Source: Pseudoduganella aquatica (GTDB taxonomy: Bacteria > Pseudomonadota > Gammaproteobacteria > Burkholderiales > Burkholderiaceae_D). From it: a DNA stretch of 64,000 bases. Below the pieces are notes generated by a model. That model made no database searches and was not told the origin of the DNA. It saw only the letters and a list, made by a program, of their open reading frames with translations. Positions 8,240-16,492 of this stretch are shown here, one piece after another (position 1 is the stretch's first letter; each line of letters begins with the position of its first letter). Position numbers and translations under genes: made by a program. The stretch covers positions 1 through 64,000 of the forward strand of contig NZ_WWCU01000005.1 of the NCBI RefSeq assembly GCF_009857595.1. Direction: 5' to 3'.

Positions 8240-10639
8240 TTAGTTGCGCACCGGCTTACCGGTTTGCAGCATGCCCATGATGCGCTCTTGCGACTTCGGA
8301 TTGTTCAGCAGCTCCAGGAAGGCCTTGCGTTCCATGTCCAGCAGCCACTGCTCGCTCACCACGCTGCCCTGGTCGATGTCGCCGCCGGACACGATTTCAG
8401 CAATCATGTCGCCCAGCTTGAAGTCGTGCGCGGAGATGAAGCCGCCGTCGCGCATATTCACCAGCTGGCCCTTGATGGTGGCCCAGCCGTAGCGGCCGGT
8501 CACGGTCACGGGACGCTGGATCGGCGCGCGGTAGCCCGCGTCGAACATGGCGCGCGCAGTCACTTTGGCCACGTGCAGCAGTTCGTACGGGTTGAACACG
8601 ATCACGTCGTCTTCCTTCAGGTAGCCCATGGCCTTCGCTTCCAGCGCGGACTTCGATACTTGCGCGGTGGCGGCGTTGGTGAAGCCGGTCTTCAGGAATT
8701 GCAGAATGTCGTTGCCCTTGGCTTCCTTGAAGGCGCGTACCGCCGCTTCCTTCAGGCCGCCGCCGGCAGGAATCAGGCCCACGCCCACTTCCACCAGGCC
8801 GATGTAGGACTCGATCGAGGCCACGCGCTTCGATGCGTGCAGCGCCATTTCGCAGCCGCCGCCCAGCGCCAGGCCAGCCACCGCAGCCACGACAGGCACG
8901 TTGGAGTACTTCATGGCCTGGAAGGTGTCCTGCAGTTCCTTGATGATAGGGTCGACTGCTTTCGCGCCGCCCTGCATGAATGCAGGCAGTGCCGATTGCA
9001 GGTCGGCGCCGGCCGAGAACGCGCCGCCGTCGGCCGCGTCCGCGCTCCAGATCACCAGGCCCTTGAAGTTCTTGCCGGCTTCTTCCAGGCCCATTTTCAG
9101 GCCCTTGATGACGCCGTCGCCGATGACGTGCATCTTGGTCTTCAGCGAGATCACCAGCACTTCGTCGCCCGAGTGCCACAGGCGTACCGAGTCGTCCTCG
9201 AACACGGTGGTGCCGGCCTTGGTGCCGTCGATGGCGCCGCTGCCGAACAGGCCGGCGCGGAATTCCTGGCGCTTGTACACGTCCAGCGTGGAGCGCGGGA
9301 CGTAGCTGTTCGATGCTGCCGAGTAGGAGCCTTCAGGGGTGTGCACACCCTTCTCCGCCACCTGGCCTTCGAATACCCACGCCGGCAGCGGTTCGCTGCA
9401 CAGTGCCTGGCCTGCGTCGATGTCGGCTTTCACCCACTCGGCGATCTGCGACCAGCCTGCGGCTTGCCAGGTTTCGAACGGGCCGGATTTCCAGCCGAAG
9501 CCCCAGCGCAGCGCGAAGTCGATGTCGCGCGCGTTGTCGGCGATGTCCTTCATGTGCACGGCGATGTAGTGGAACACGTCGCGGAAGATCGCCCACAAGA
9601 ACTGGCCTTGCGGGTTGGTCGATTCGCGCAGCGCCTTCATCTTCTTGACCGGATCCTTTTCCTTCAGGATGCGGGCGATGATGTCGGCTGCCTTGGCGCC
9701 GCCTGCCACGTATTCGCCGGTGGCGAAGTCCAGGCGCATGATGTCCTTGCCGACCTTCTTGTAGAAGCCGGCGCCGGTTTTCGAACCCAGCGCGCCCTTC
9801 TCAACCAGCGCGCTCAGCACGGCCGGGGTCTTGTAGATGGCGGCGAAGGGATCGTTGGGCAGGTAGTCCTGCATGGTCTTGATCACATGGCCCATGGTGT
9901 CCAGGCCGACCACGTCCGCGGTGCGGAAGGTGCCGGAGCTGGCGCGGCCCAGCTTGGAGCCGGTCAGGTCGTCCACCACGTCCACCGACAGGCCGAATTT
10001 TTCGGCTTCGTGGATGGTGGCCATCATGCCGAACACGCCCACGCGGTTGGCGATGAAGTTAGGCGTGTCCTTGGCGCGTACCACGCCTTTGCCCAGGGCC
10101 GAGGTCAGGAAGGTTTCCAGCTGGTCCAGGATCTCCGGCTTGGTGTCCGTGGTCGGGATCAGTTCCACCAGGTGCATATAGCGCGGCGGGTTGAAGAAGT
10201 GCACGCCGCAGTAGCGCGCTTTCAGGTCCGCGTCGAAGCCTTCGGACAGCTTGGTGATCGACAGGCCCGAGGTGTTCGAGGCGAAGATGGCGTTGGCGCC
10301 GATGTGCGGCGCGACCTTCTTGTACAGATCGTGCTTCCAGTCCATGCGCTCGGCGATGGCTTCGATAATCAGGTCGCAGCCGGCCAGCAGGTCCAGGTTG
10401 TCTTCGTAGTTGGCGACCTGGATCAGCTCAGCGTCGGCCTTGTCGCCGAACGGTGCCGGCGACATTTTTTTCAGGTTCTCGATGGCGCGCAGAACGATGC
10501 CGTTCTTCGGCGTGCCCTCTTTTCCCGGCAGGTCGAACAGCACGACCGGCACTTTGGCGTTGACGCAGTGGGCGGCGATTTGCGCGCCCATGACGCCGGC
10601 GCCCAGCACGGCTACTTTTTTAACGGTGAAATTGGTCAT
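8240..10639 (-). CDS. 3-hydroxyacyl-CoA dehydrogenase/enoyl-CoA hydratase, FadN-like fusion
   Basis: A 799-residue bifunctional beta-oxidation enzyme. The N-terminus has the NAD Rossmann motif GAGVMGAQIAAH (residues 13-24), followed by the 3HCDH C-terminal domains to about 430. The crotonase domain occupies about 485-740, with an oxyanion segment at FSAGADL near 530 and LALGGGCEMAL near 590. The dehydrogenase-first order is that of FadN-type proteins and the reverse of E. coli FadB/FadJ. It converts enoyl-CoA to 3-ketoacyl-CoA for the thiolase downstream. It follows the acyl-CoA dehydrogenase gene by 17 bases in the same direction. A peptide DVYKRQ near 460 resembles a known adapter artefact but is encoded by unrelated codons. 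Confidence 0.93.
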   Translation of the reverse strand: MTNFTVKKVAVLGAGVMGAQIAAHCVNAKVPVVLFDLPGKEGTPKNGIVLRAIENLKKMSPAPFGDKADAELIQVANYEDNLDLLAGCDLIIEAIAERMDWKHDLYKKVAPHIGANAIFASNTSGLSITKLSEGFDADLKARYCGVHFFNPPRYMHLVELIPTTDTKPEILDQLETFLTSALGKGVVRAKDTPNFIANRVGVFGMMATIHEAEKFGLSVDVVDDLTGSKLGRASSGTFRTADVVGLDTMGHVIKTMQDYLPNDPFAAIYKTPAVLSALVEKGALGSKTGAGFYKKVGKDIMRLDFATGEYVAGGAKAADIIARILKEKDPVKKMKALRESTNPQGQFLWAIFRDVFHYIAVHMKDIADNARDIDFALRWGFGWKSGPFETWQAAGWSQIAEWVKADIDAGQALCSEPLPAWVFEGQVAEKGVHTPEGSYSAASNSYVPRSTLDVYKRQEFRAGLFGSGAIDGTKAGTTVFEDDSVRLWHSGDEVLVISLKTKMHVIGDGVIKGLKMGLEEAGKNFKGLVIWSADAADGGAFSAGADLQSALPAFMQGGAKAVDPIIKELQDTFQAMKYSNVPVVAAVAGLALGGGCEMALHASKRVASIESYIGLVEVGVGLIPAGGGLKEAAVRAFKEAKGNDILQFLKTGFTNAATAQVSKSALEAKAMGYLKEDDVIVFNPYELLHVAKVTARAMFDAGYRAPIQRPVTVTGRYGWATIKGQLVNMRDGGFISAHDFKLGDMIAEIVSGGDIDQGSVVSEQWLLDMERKAFLELLNNPKSQERIMGMLQTGKPVRN

Positions 10640-10656
10640 ATCGGTCCTCTATCCTC

Positions 10657-12447
10657 TTAGAACAGGTCGGCGTCGAGCGCCATCAGGCTGGCAGCGCCGG
10701 AGCGTGCCTGGCGGATCAGGGTTGCGGTTTCCGGCTGCAGGCGGGCGAAGTAGAAGCGCGCCGTGGCCAGCTTGGCTTTGTAGAAGTTGTCGCCGCTGTC
10801 TTGCTTTTCCAGCGCGATCTTCGCCATCTGCGCGAAGAAGTAGCTGTACACCATGTGGCCCACGACGCGCAGGTAAGGCACGGCGGCCGCGCCGACTTCG
10901 TCCTGGTTCTGGAAGGCTTTCATGCCGATTTCCATGGTCAGCTTGCCGACTTTTTCGCCCAGGTCGCCCAGCGGGGTGACGAACTCGGACATCGCTTCAT
11001 CGGTGCCGTTTTCTTCCACGAAGGCGCGGATCTTGTCGCCGAACTTGCGCAGCTTGGCGCCGTTGTCCATCAGGATCTTGCGGCCCAGCAGATCCAGCGA
11101 CTGGATGGTGTTGGTGCCTTCGTAGATCAGGTTGATGCGCGCGTCGCGCACGTATTGTTCCATGCCCCATTCGGAGATGTAGCCGTGGCCGCCGTACACC
11201 TGCATGGCTTCCGAGGTGGCGATCCAGCCGTTGTCGGTGATGAAGGCCTTGACGATAGGGGTCAGCAGCGCCACTTCGTCGGCGCACTCTTTGCGCACTT
11301 CTTCGTCAGGGTGGTTCAGTTCGCGGTCGATCTGCAGCGCGATGTAGGACGTGAATGCGCGCGCGCCTTCGGCGTAGGCCTTGGCGGTCAGCAGCATGCG
11401 GCGCACGTCAGGGTGCACGATGATAGGGTCGGCTTGCTTGTCCGGTGCCTTCACGCCCGACAGGGAGCGCATCTGGATGCGGTCCTTGGCGTAGGTCAGC
11501 GCGTTCTGGTAGGCGATCTCGGTCAGGCCCAGCGACTGCATGCCCACGCCCAGGCGGGCCGCGTTCATGAACACGAACATGGCGTTCAGGCCCTTGTTCG
11601 GCTGGCCGATGATCCAGCCCTTGGCGCCGTCCAGGTTCATCTGGCAGGTCGAGTTGCCGTGGATGCCCATTTTTTCTTCGATGGCGCCGCAGGTGATCGG
11701 GTTGCGTTCGCCGACCGAGCCGTCTTCTTTCGGCAGGAACTTCGGCACCAGGAACAGCGAGATGCCTTTCGAGCCTTCCGGCGCGTCCGGCACGCGGGCC
11801 AGCACCAGGTGCAGGATGTTGTCGGACATATCGTGCTCACCGGCCGAGATGAAGATCTTGTTGCCGGTGATGGTCCAGGAGCCGTCCGCTTCAGGGATGG
11901 CTTTCGAGCGCAGCATGCCCAGGTCGGTGCCGCAGTGCGGTTCGGTCAGGCACATGGTGCCGGTCCATTCGCCGGACACCAGTTTGGGCAGGTAGAGGCG
12001 CTTCTGTTCGTCGGTGCCGTGTTCTTTCAGGCACTCGTAGGCGCCGTGCGACAGGCCGGGGTACATGGTCCAGGCCTGGTTCGACGAGTTCAGCATCTCG
12101 TAGAAGGAGTTGTTCAGCACCACAGGCAGGCCCTGGCCGCCGAATTCCGGATCGCAGGCCAGCGCGGCCCAGCCGCCTTCAACGTACTGCTTGTAAGCTT
12201 CCTTGAAGCCTTTGGGAGTGGTCACGGTCTTGGCGACCGGATCATGGGTGCAGCCTTCGCGGTCGCCCGAGTGGTTCAGCGGGAACAGCACTTCCGAGGT
12301 GAACTTGGCGCCTTCTTCCAGCACGGCGTTGATGATGTCAGCGTCGGTTTCGGCGTGCGCCGGCAGTTCTTTCAGCTGATCTTCAACCTTCAAGAACTCG
12401 TGCAGTACGAATTGCATATCCCGGATTGGTGCGACGTATTGACCCAT
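10657..12447 (-). CDS. Acyl-CoA dehydrogenase (about 600-residue class)
   Basis: A 596-residue FAD enzyme for the first, desaturating step of beta-oxidation. The core includes MCLTEPHCGTDLG (near 165) and the YGGHGYISEWGMEQ segment (near 430) with an RDARINLIYEGTNTIQ stretch after it, both flavin/substrate signatures. An extra C-terminal domain of about 130 residues follows, as in the long ACAD class of proteobacteria. I placed the start at MGQYVAP because AGGAG lies 7 bases ahead; an upstream in-frame ATG has none. It opens the catabolic operon, 65 bases after a TetR gene whose own terminator lies in the gap. Confidence 0.93.
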   Translation of the reverse strand: MGQYVAPIRDMQFVLHEFLKVEDQLKELPAHAETDADIINAVLEEGAKFTSEVLFPLNHSGDREGCTHDPVAKTVTTPKGFKEAYKQYVEGGWAALACDPEFGGQGLPVVLNNSFYEMLNSSNQAWTMYPGLSHGAYECLKEHGTDEQKRLYLPKLVSGEWTGTMCLTEPHCGTDLGMLRSKAIPEADGSWTITGNKIFISAGEHDMSDNILHLVLARVPDAPEGSKGISLFLVPKFLPKEDGSVGERNPITCGAIEEKMGIHGNSTCQMNLDGAKGWIIGQPNKGLNAMFVFMNAARLGVGMQSLGLTEIAYQNALTYAKDRIQMRSLSGVKAPDKQADPIIVHPDVRRMLLTAKAYAEGARAFTSYIALQIDRELNHPDEEVRKECADEVALLTPIVKAFITDNGWIATSEAMQVYGGHGYISEWGMEQYVRDARINLIYEGTNTIQSLDLLGRKILMDNGAKLRKFGDKIRAFVEENGTDEAMSEFVTPLGDLGEKVGKLTMEIGMKAFQNQDEVGAAAVPYLRVVGHMVYSYFFAQMAKIALEKQDSGDNFYKAKLATARFYFARLQPETATLIRQARSGAASLMALDADLF

Positions 12448-12493
12448 GATTTTCTCCTGATGGCGCAAACTTAAAAGTAAGCTAAATAAGTAA

Positions 12494-12509
12494 AAGCTCG
12501 CAGCGAGCT
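12494..12509 (-). terminator. Short hairpin terminator between tetR-type gene and acyl-CoA dehydrogenase
   Basis: On the minus strand AGCTCG-CTG-CGAGCT forms a compact 6-bp hairpin followed by TTTTACTTATTT. It starts 4 bases after the regulator's TAG stop. It probably limits read-through from the regulator into the enzyme genes. Confidence 0.55.
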
Positions 12510-12512
12510 AAG

Positions 12513-13130
12513 CTAAGTGCGGTAATTTTCAATCAAGCGCGTGAAGCCGGTGCGCGCCCGCTCCACGCTGCCGGGCGTGCGCATGAAGCGCGCGTCGTGA
12601 TGCACCGCCAGGATCAGGCCGTACATCTCGTACACCAGCTGCGCCGCGTCGGTGTCCTGTTTCAGGTCGCCGGTCTCGGTGGCTTGCTGCACGCAGCGCA
12701 GCAGCGCGTTCTGCCAGGCCGACACCATGGTCACCAGTTCCTCGCGGATCGGGCCGGGGCGGTCGTCATATTCGACGGCGCCGCTGATGTAGATGCAGCC
12801 CGAGGCGATCTCCTCGCTCACGCGGGTAATCCAGCGCGCAAACATCGCGCGCAGGCGCGGCAAGCCGCGCGGCTCCTTAATGCTGGGGAAGAACACTTCC
12901 TGCTCGAAGCGGTGGTGATACAGCTTCAGCACCTCCAGCTGCAAGTCCTCGCGCGAACCAAAGTGGGCAAACACGCCCGACTTGCTCATGTTCATTTTGT
13001 CCGCGAGCAAGCCGATCGTCAGGCCTTCCAGGCCGTCCCGGCTGGCCAGTTCCAGCGCCATATCCAGGATGGCTGCGCGAGTGAGCTCGCCCTTGCGCAT
13101 AAATTTGATTGAAGTATTAATAGTTGCCAC
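12513..13130 (-). CDS. TetR-family transcriptional regulator of the fatty-acid cluster
   Basis: A 205-residue TetR protein. The N-terminal helix-turn-helix is clear: LTRAAILDMALELA, then IGLLADKMNMSKSGVFAHFGSRE ending at about residue 63. The C-terminal ligand domain is shared by many acyl-CoA-responsive regulators. It lies directly upstream of, and parallel to, the beta-oxidation genes, so it most likely represses them and responds to acyl-CoA or a similar ligand; this is inference from context. The start is uncertain: GTG at 13130 is used here, while ATG at 13100 gives a 195-residue protein that still holds the whole HTH. Neither has a strong ribosome site. A candidate promoter and operator lie at 13202-13240. 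Confidence 0.85.
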   Translation of the reverse strand: MATINTSIKFMRKGELTRAAILDMALELASRDGLEGLTIGLLADKMNMSKSGVFAHFGSREDLQLEVLKLYHHRFEQEVFFPSIKEPRGLPRLRAMFARWITRVSEEIASGCIYISGAVEYDDRPGPIREELVTMVSAWQNALLRCVQQATETGDLKQDTDAAQLVYEMYGLILAVHHDARFMRTPGSVERARTGFTRLIENYRT

Positions 13131-13201
13131 TCAAAGTAGTAATCCAGGTCAGGGGGTTCTATTTTCTCCCACCTGGATTTTCTTCGTGTGAAAAGAATTG
13201 C

Positions 13202-13240
13202 GAACGCTCGTACTATTATCCAGCGAGGGGTAAATGTCAA
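13202..13240 (-). promoter_or_regulatory. Candidate promoter and operator of the TetR gene
   Basis: On the minus strand a perfect -35 TTGACA (13235-13240) precedes GATAAT (13215-13220). The spacing is only 14 bases, shorter than ideal. Right after it lies GTACGAGCGTTC (13202-13213), a near-perfect dyad (GWACG-CT-CGTWC) of the kind TetR proteins bind. Overlap with the start site would fit autorepression. The leader to the gene would be about 70 bases. Confidence 0.35.
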
Positions 13241-13291
13241 ACGGCTTCGTTAGAGGCGGCGTTCTATTGGTGCGGCGCAGCACGAACAAAA

Positions 13292-13337
13292 GGGGGCAGG
13301 GTTGATTTTCCCGCAAGGGAATATCAACCCTGCCCCC
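13292..13337. terminator. Strong bidirectional terminator
   Basis: A 15-bp perfect arm (GGGGGCAGGGTTGAT, 13292-13306) pairs with 13323-13337, extended inward by TTCCC/GGGAA around a GCAA loop. Seven T residues follow on the plus strand and TTTTGTT on the minus strand. It ends the minus-strand S4-protein/cardiolipin-synthase operon just beyond its stop codon at 13350 and insulates the TetR promoter. Confidence 0.85.
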
Positions 13338-13349
13338 TTTTTTTGCCCC

Positions 13350-13727
13350 TTATTCGTCGCGGAAATGGCCCAGCTGACGGCGGTCGCGCTTGGTGGGGCG
13401 GCCTTTGATGTCGGCGCCCGGTTCGTGAAACAATTTGCGCCGTTCGTGCTCCGCAGCGCGGCGCGCCACGCTGGCGGCGCTTTCCTGGTACAGCAGGCGC
13501 GCCACCGGGGCGCCGCCGCGCTTGTCGGAAATCCCCAACACCTCGACTTCCCAGGCGTCGGCGCCGTTGTCGATGTGCAGTTTGTCGCCCACCCGCACCG
13601 CGCGCGCGGGCTTGATGCGCTCGCCGTCCAGCTTGACCTTGCCGGCCTCGACGGCGTCGGCCGCCAGCGAGCGGGTCTTGAAGAAACGGGCGGCCCACAG
13701 CCATTTGTCGATGCGCACATTGTCCAT
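13350..13727 (-). CDS. hslR: S4-domain RNA-binding protein, Hsp15 type
   Basis: A 125-residue protein with an S4 RNA-binding domain at about residues 3-65 (RIDKWLWAARFFKTRSLA start, then KVKLDGERIKPARAVRVGD). A strongly basic Arg/Lys-rich tail follows. Hsp15 binds the 50S subunit carrying a peptidyl-tRNA and helps rescue stalled ribosomes after heat shock. Its ATG overlaps the stop of the upstream cardiolipin synthase gene (TAATG, one shared base), so translation is coupled. Length and domain match E. coli HslR (133 residues). The link to cardiolipin synthase is positional only. Confidence 0.85.
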   Translation of the reverse strand: MDNVRIDKWLWAARFFKTRSLAADAVEAGKVKLDGERIKPARAVRVGDKLHIDNGADAWEVEVLGISDKRGGAPVARLLYQESAASVARRAAEHERRKLFHEPGADIKGRPTKRDRRQLGHFRDE

Positions 13728-14890
13728 TACGCGTATTTCCCCACTGCAAATATTCTCATCAGGATTTTGTAGAACACGAAGGCCACCTCGTAGCCGATGC
13801 GGCGGAAGCGGCCCACGTGGGCGAAGTCCTCGGCATGGATCACCACGCCGTCGGCTATGCCCTGCTCGATGTGGGCGCGCAGGCTGCGCGCGAATTCTGC
13901 GTCCTTGATGACCACGTTGGCTTCCTGATTCAGGAACAGGCTCAGGCCGTCCACATTGCTGGAACCGACCGTGGCCCAGTCGTCGTCGATCACGGCCACC
14001 TTGGCGTGCAGCTGGGTCTTGCGGTACTCCACCACTTTCACGCCGGCCGCCAGCAGCTTGGGGTAGAAGGAATGGGCCACCGCGTCCTGCAGCCAGATCT
14101 CGCCCACGCCGATCAGGAGCACCACTTCCACGCCGCGCTGGGCGGCGCGCGCCAGGGCGTGGCGAAACTTGCGGCCGGGCGCGAAATACGGGTTGGCGAT
14201 CAGCACGCTTTTGCGCGCGCGGCCCAGCGCCTGCAGGTAGGCGCGCTGGATGGTGGCGCGGTTGCGCAGGTTGTCGCGCACCACGAAGCCGGCTTGCACC
14301 GTGCTTTGGCGCGCGATCTTGTTCACCTTGCGCATTTCGTTGTACAGGCCGATGCGCTTGATGATGCTCATCTTGCCCAGGCGGCGCCACTGGGTCTGCG
14401 CCTCCTGCTGGATGGAGGCCACCAGCGGGCCGCGCACGGCCACCGCGAAGTCCCAGCGCGGCGCGGCCAGGCTGACGTCGGGCCTGGTGTCGCAGACCAT
14501 GTCGTCGTTGATGTTGATGCCGCCCACGAAGGCGATTTCGCGGTCCACCACGCATATCTTGCGGTGGGTCCGCGTCACGCCGCGCCGGAACCAGGGATTG
14601 AAGATGCGGTGCTCCACGCCGGCCGCCAGCAGCTGCTCGTGCATGCGGTAGACCTGGCGGTGGCCGGTGCCGAACCAGTCGGTGATCATGCGCACGGTGA
14701 CGCCGCGCGCGGCGGCCCGCGTCAGCGCCTCCAGCACGGACTGGGCGGTGCTGTCGCCGGAAAAGATATAGGTCTCGAAATAGATTTCGTACTGCGCCGC
14801 GTCGATCGCTTCCCTCAGGGCCGGGAAGTAATCGGTACCGCAGTGCAGAAGCTTGACTTCGTTATCGGCGATGAAATTGACTGAGCGCAT
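13727..14890 (-). CDS. clsB: Cardiolipin synthase B (phospholipase D family)
   Basis: A 387-residue phospholipase-D-fold enzyme with two HKD motifs: HRKICVVD near residue 108 (then FVGGIN) and HAKVAVIDDD near 294 (then VGSSN). Each gives the H-x-K-x4-D catalytic triad. There are no N-terminal membrane helices, which matches ClsB (YbhO) rather than ClsA. ClsB makes cardiolipin, and can make phosphatidylglycerol, at the inner membrane. The adjacent upstream gene encodes a YbhP-type phosphodiesterase, the same pair as ybhP-ybhO in E. coli. They are separated by 6 bases, so an operon is nearly certain. Confidence 0.88.
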   Translation of the reverse strand: MRSVNFIADNEVKLLHCGTDYFPALREAIDAAQYEIYFETYIFSGDSTAQSVLEALTRAAARGVTVRMITDWFGTGHRQVYRMHEQLLAAGVEHRIFNPWFRRGVTRTHRKICVVDREIAFVGGININDDMVCDTRPDVSLAAPRWDFAVAVRGPLVASIQQEAQTQWRRLGKMSIIKRIGLYNEMRKVNKIARQSTVQAGFVVRDNLRNRATIQRAYLQALGRARKSVLIANPYFAPGRKFRHALARAAQRGVEVVLLIGVGEIWLQDAVAHSFYPKLLAAGVKVVEYRKTQLHAKVAVIDDDWATVGSSNVDGLSLFLNQEANVVIKDAEFARSLRAHIEQGIADGVVIHAEDFAHVGRFRRIGYEVAFVFYKILMRIFAVGKYA

Positions 14891-14896
14891 ACGGCG

Positions 14897-15703
14897 TCAG
14901 TTTAACCCCAGAGTCGCCACGATGGGTGAGTGGTCCGACAGGCGCGCCCATTCGGGGCCGTGCAGCACCTGCGCGCTTTCCACGCTGAAGCCGCGCACGT
15001 AGATGCGGTCCAGCCGGAACACGGGCAAGGCAGCCGGGAAGGTGCGGGCCGGATGCAGGGCCGCCTTGCGCCGCGCCAGAGTACGGACCAGGTCGCCCAG
15101 CGCGGACGGCGGACGGATCTCATCGAAGACCTCGACCACTCCCAGCGCCTTGCGCAGTGTGGCGCTCAGGGTGTTGCGCCAGTCGTTGAAATCGCCGGCG
15201 ATGATGACCGGCTCGTTGTCGGGGGCGGTGGCCTTGACCGCGTCGATCAGCGCCTGGGTCTGGCGCGTGCGGCCCGCCTCGAACAGGCCCAGGTGCACCA
15301 CGTAGCAGTGCACCGGCGTCTCCGGCGTGTCGACGATGCAGTGCAGGATGCCGCGCGCCTCGTAGGCGTGGTCCGAGATGTCGGTGTTGGTCCACTGGGC
15401 GATGGGGAAGTTGCTGAGCAGCGCGTTGCCGTGGTGGCCGTGGTCGTACTTGGCGTTCATGCCGTAGACGGAATGGCGGCCGTCGCCGAAGAACTCGTGC
15501 TGCGCCGTGGCAGGCCAGTGGCGGTGGCCGTGCGTCTCCTCGGCGAACTTCTCGGCGATGCGGTCGTGCTTGCCTTGCACTTCCTGCAGAAACACCATGT
15601 CCGCCTCGAACTTGCCGATGGCCTGCTTGAGCGCATGCACGCGCGGCTGCGAGCGGTACGACACGCCCTTGTGGATGTTGTAGGTGGCGACGCGGATTTT
15701 CAT
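14897..15703 (-). CDS. Endonuclease/exonuclease/phosphatase family protein, YbhP-like
   Basis: A 268-residue EEP-fold metal-dependent phosphodiesterase. The expected motifs are in order: ATYNIHKG (7-14), QEVQG with the catalytic Glu near 43, GDFNDWRN near 170, RLDRIYV near 230 and SDHSPIVA near the C-terminus with the His-Asp dyad. There is no signal peptide, so it acts in the cytoplasm or at the membrane surface. Its steady pairing with clsB suggests a lipid head-group or phosphodiester substrate, but that is unproven. The 97 bases between its start and the toxin gene upstream hold no gene. Confidence 0.82.
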   Translation of the reverse strand: MKIRVATYNIHKGVSYRSQPRVHALKQAIGKFEADMVFLQEVQGKHDRIAEKFAEETHGHRHWPATAQHEFFGDGRHSVYGMNAKYDHGHHGNALLSNFPIAQWTNTDISDHAYEARGILHCIVDTPETPVHCYVVHLGLFEAGRTRQTQALIDAVKATAPDNEPVIIAGDFNDWRNTLSATLRKALGVVEVFDEIRPPSALGDLVRTLARRKAALHPARTFPAALPVFRLDRIYVRGFSVESAQVLHGPEWARLSDHSPIVATLGLN

Positions 15704-15800
15704 GGGAACGATTCTACTCCCAACAGTCCGCTTGCCGTGCGGCTATTGTGCGATGCCGGTTCCGTGCGGCAAAACACAGACAAGCGATTGCGTAACGGGG

Positions 15801-16196
15801 TCAGCTCTTGGAAAGTGGCATGGCGTGCGCAGGGAACGCCCGCAGCAACTTCTTATCCATGGTGACAAGTTTGGTTCCGAGCTTTATTGCCAGGGCAATA
15901 AATTCGCAATCGTAAGCGGAGCAATCGCTGTCCCGCACGAGTTCGAGCACAGCCGAAGAGTCAACATCGAACTCCGCGCCCTGCAGCAAGCTCTCTGCTT
16001 CGCGCTGAAGCCTGTTCGCCTGGTCAAACGAGATGGCTTTGCGCCGCATGTATCCGGCCAGGATGTTGCGGAACTCGCTACGCCAAAGAATTGGAGCAGC
16101 CCAGTCTGCATCCTGTTCAAGTAATGCCTCGGCGGCAGCCGTGTATTCGCTTGGTAAATACAAGTAGGCCAGCACGTTCGAATCAACAACGATCAC
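15801..16196 (-). CDS. PIN-domain ribonuclease toxin (VapC/FitB type)
   Basis: A 131-residue PIN toxin that should cut RNA in the cytoplasm when freed from its antitoxin. All four acidic active-site residues are present: Asp-5 (VVDSN), Glu-41 (RSEFRN), Asp-96 (AYDCEF) and Asp-114 (TMDKKL). I place the start at GTG 16196, because its GTGA overlaps the antitoxin stop by 4 bases and gives the standard length. A longer frame upstream would run through the antitoxin gene. It is the second gene of a two-gene operon behind the palindromic operator at 16457. The cassette sits between nudB and the ybhP-like gene. Confidence 0.9.
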   Translation of the reverse strand: MIVVDSNVLAYLYLPSEYTAAAEALLEQDADWAAPILWRSEFRNILAGYMRRKAISFDQANRLQREAESLLQGAEFDVDSSAVLELVRDSDCSAYDCEFIALAIKLGTKLVTMDKKLLRAFPAHAMPLSKS

Positions 16197-16438
16197 GAAC
16201 GGCCTTCGCGCTTCGCCGCGTCGATCCCATGCGCTTGGAATTGCCCCGCCGGTAAAGCCGCGCGCAATTCGCGCGCCCGGGCAATTCGCTCGCTCGGCAT
16301 GATTTTCGTCGGCAATAGTACCGACTCCAGGCAAACAATTGCTTCGCTGTTCAGGCTGCGGCGATGTGCCGCTGCCGCGAGCTTCAGGCTGTCATAAACT
16401 GCGTCCGGGATATTCTTCAGCGTCAGGGTAGTCGGCAT
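16193..16438 (-). CDS. Arc-type antitoxin (FitA-like)
   Basis: An 81-residue antitoxin. The N-terminus MPTTLTLKNIPDAVYDSLK is a ribbon-helix-helix DNA-binding segment of the Arc/FitA type, and HRRSLNSEAIVCLE completes the helix pair. The C-terminal part (about 50-81) should wrap the toxin. I chose ATG 16438 because GGAGG lies 8 bases upstream; the in-frame ATG five codons earlier would put that site inside the gene. It is the first gene of the pair, overlaps the toxin start by 4 bases, and probably represses its own promoter through the palindrome at 16457-16473. Confidence 0.9.
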   Translation of the reverse strand: MPTTLTLKNIPDAVYDSLKLAAAAHRRSLNSEAIVCLESVLLPTKIMPSERIARARELRAALPAGQFQAHGIDAAKREGRS

Positions 16439-16456
16439 GGTGCGGCCCTCCATTTC

Positions 16457-16492
16457 GGAACCATTATGGTTCCACTTTTACGCTACGGTCAA
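16457..16492 (-). promoter_or_regulatory. Toxin-antitoxin promoter with palindromic operator
   Basis: On the minus strand TTGACC (16487-16492) and CATAAT (16463-16468) form a promoter with an 18-base spacer. The -10 box lies inside a perfect 17-base palindrome, GGAACCAT-T-ATGGTTCC (16457-16473), 19 bases ahead of the antitoxin ATG. A ribbon-helix-helix antitoxin bound there would block RNA polymerase. The -35 box reaches into the end of nudB. Confidence 0.75.

Noticed and set aside
9240-9300. The peptide DVYKRQ in the FadN-like protein, which resembles translated Nextera adapter
   Set aside because: The DNA reads GACGTGTACAAGCGCCAG, not the adapter sequence, so it is a natural coincidence and not contamination.
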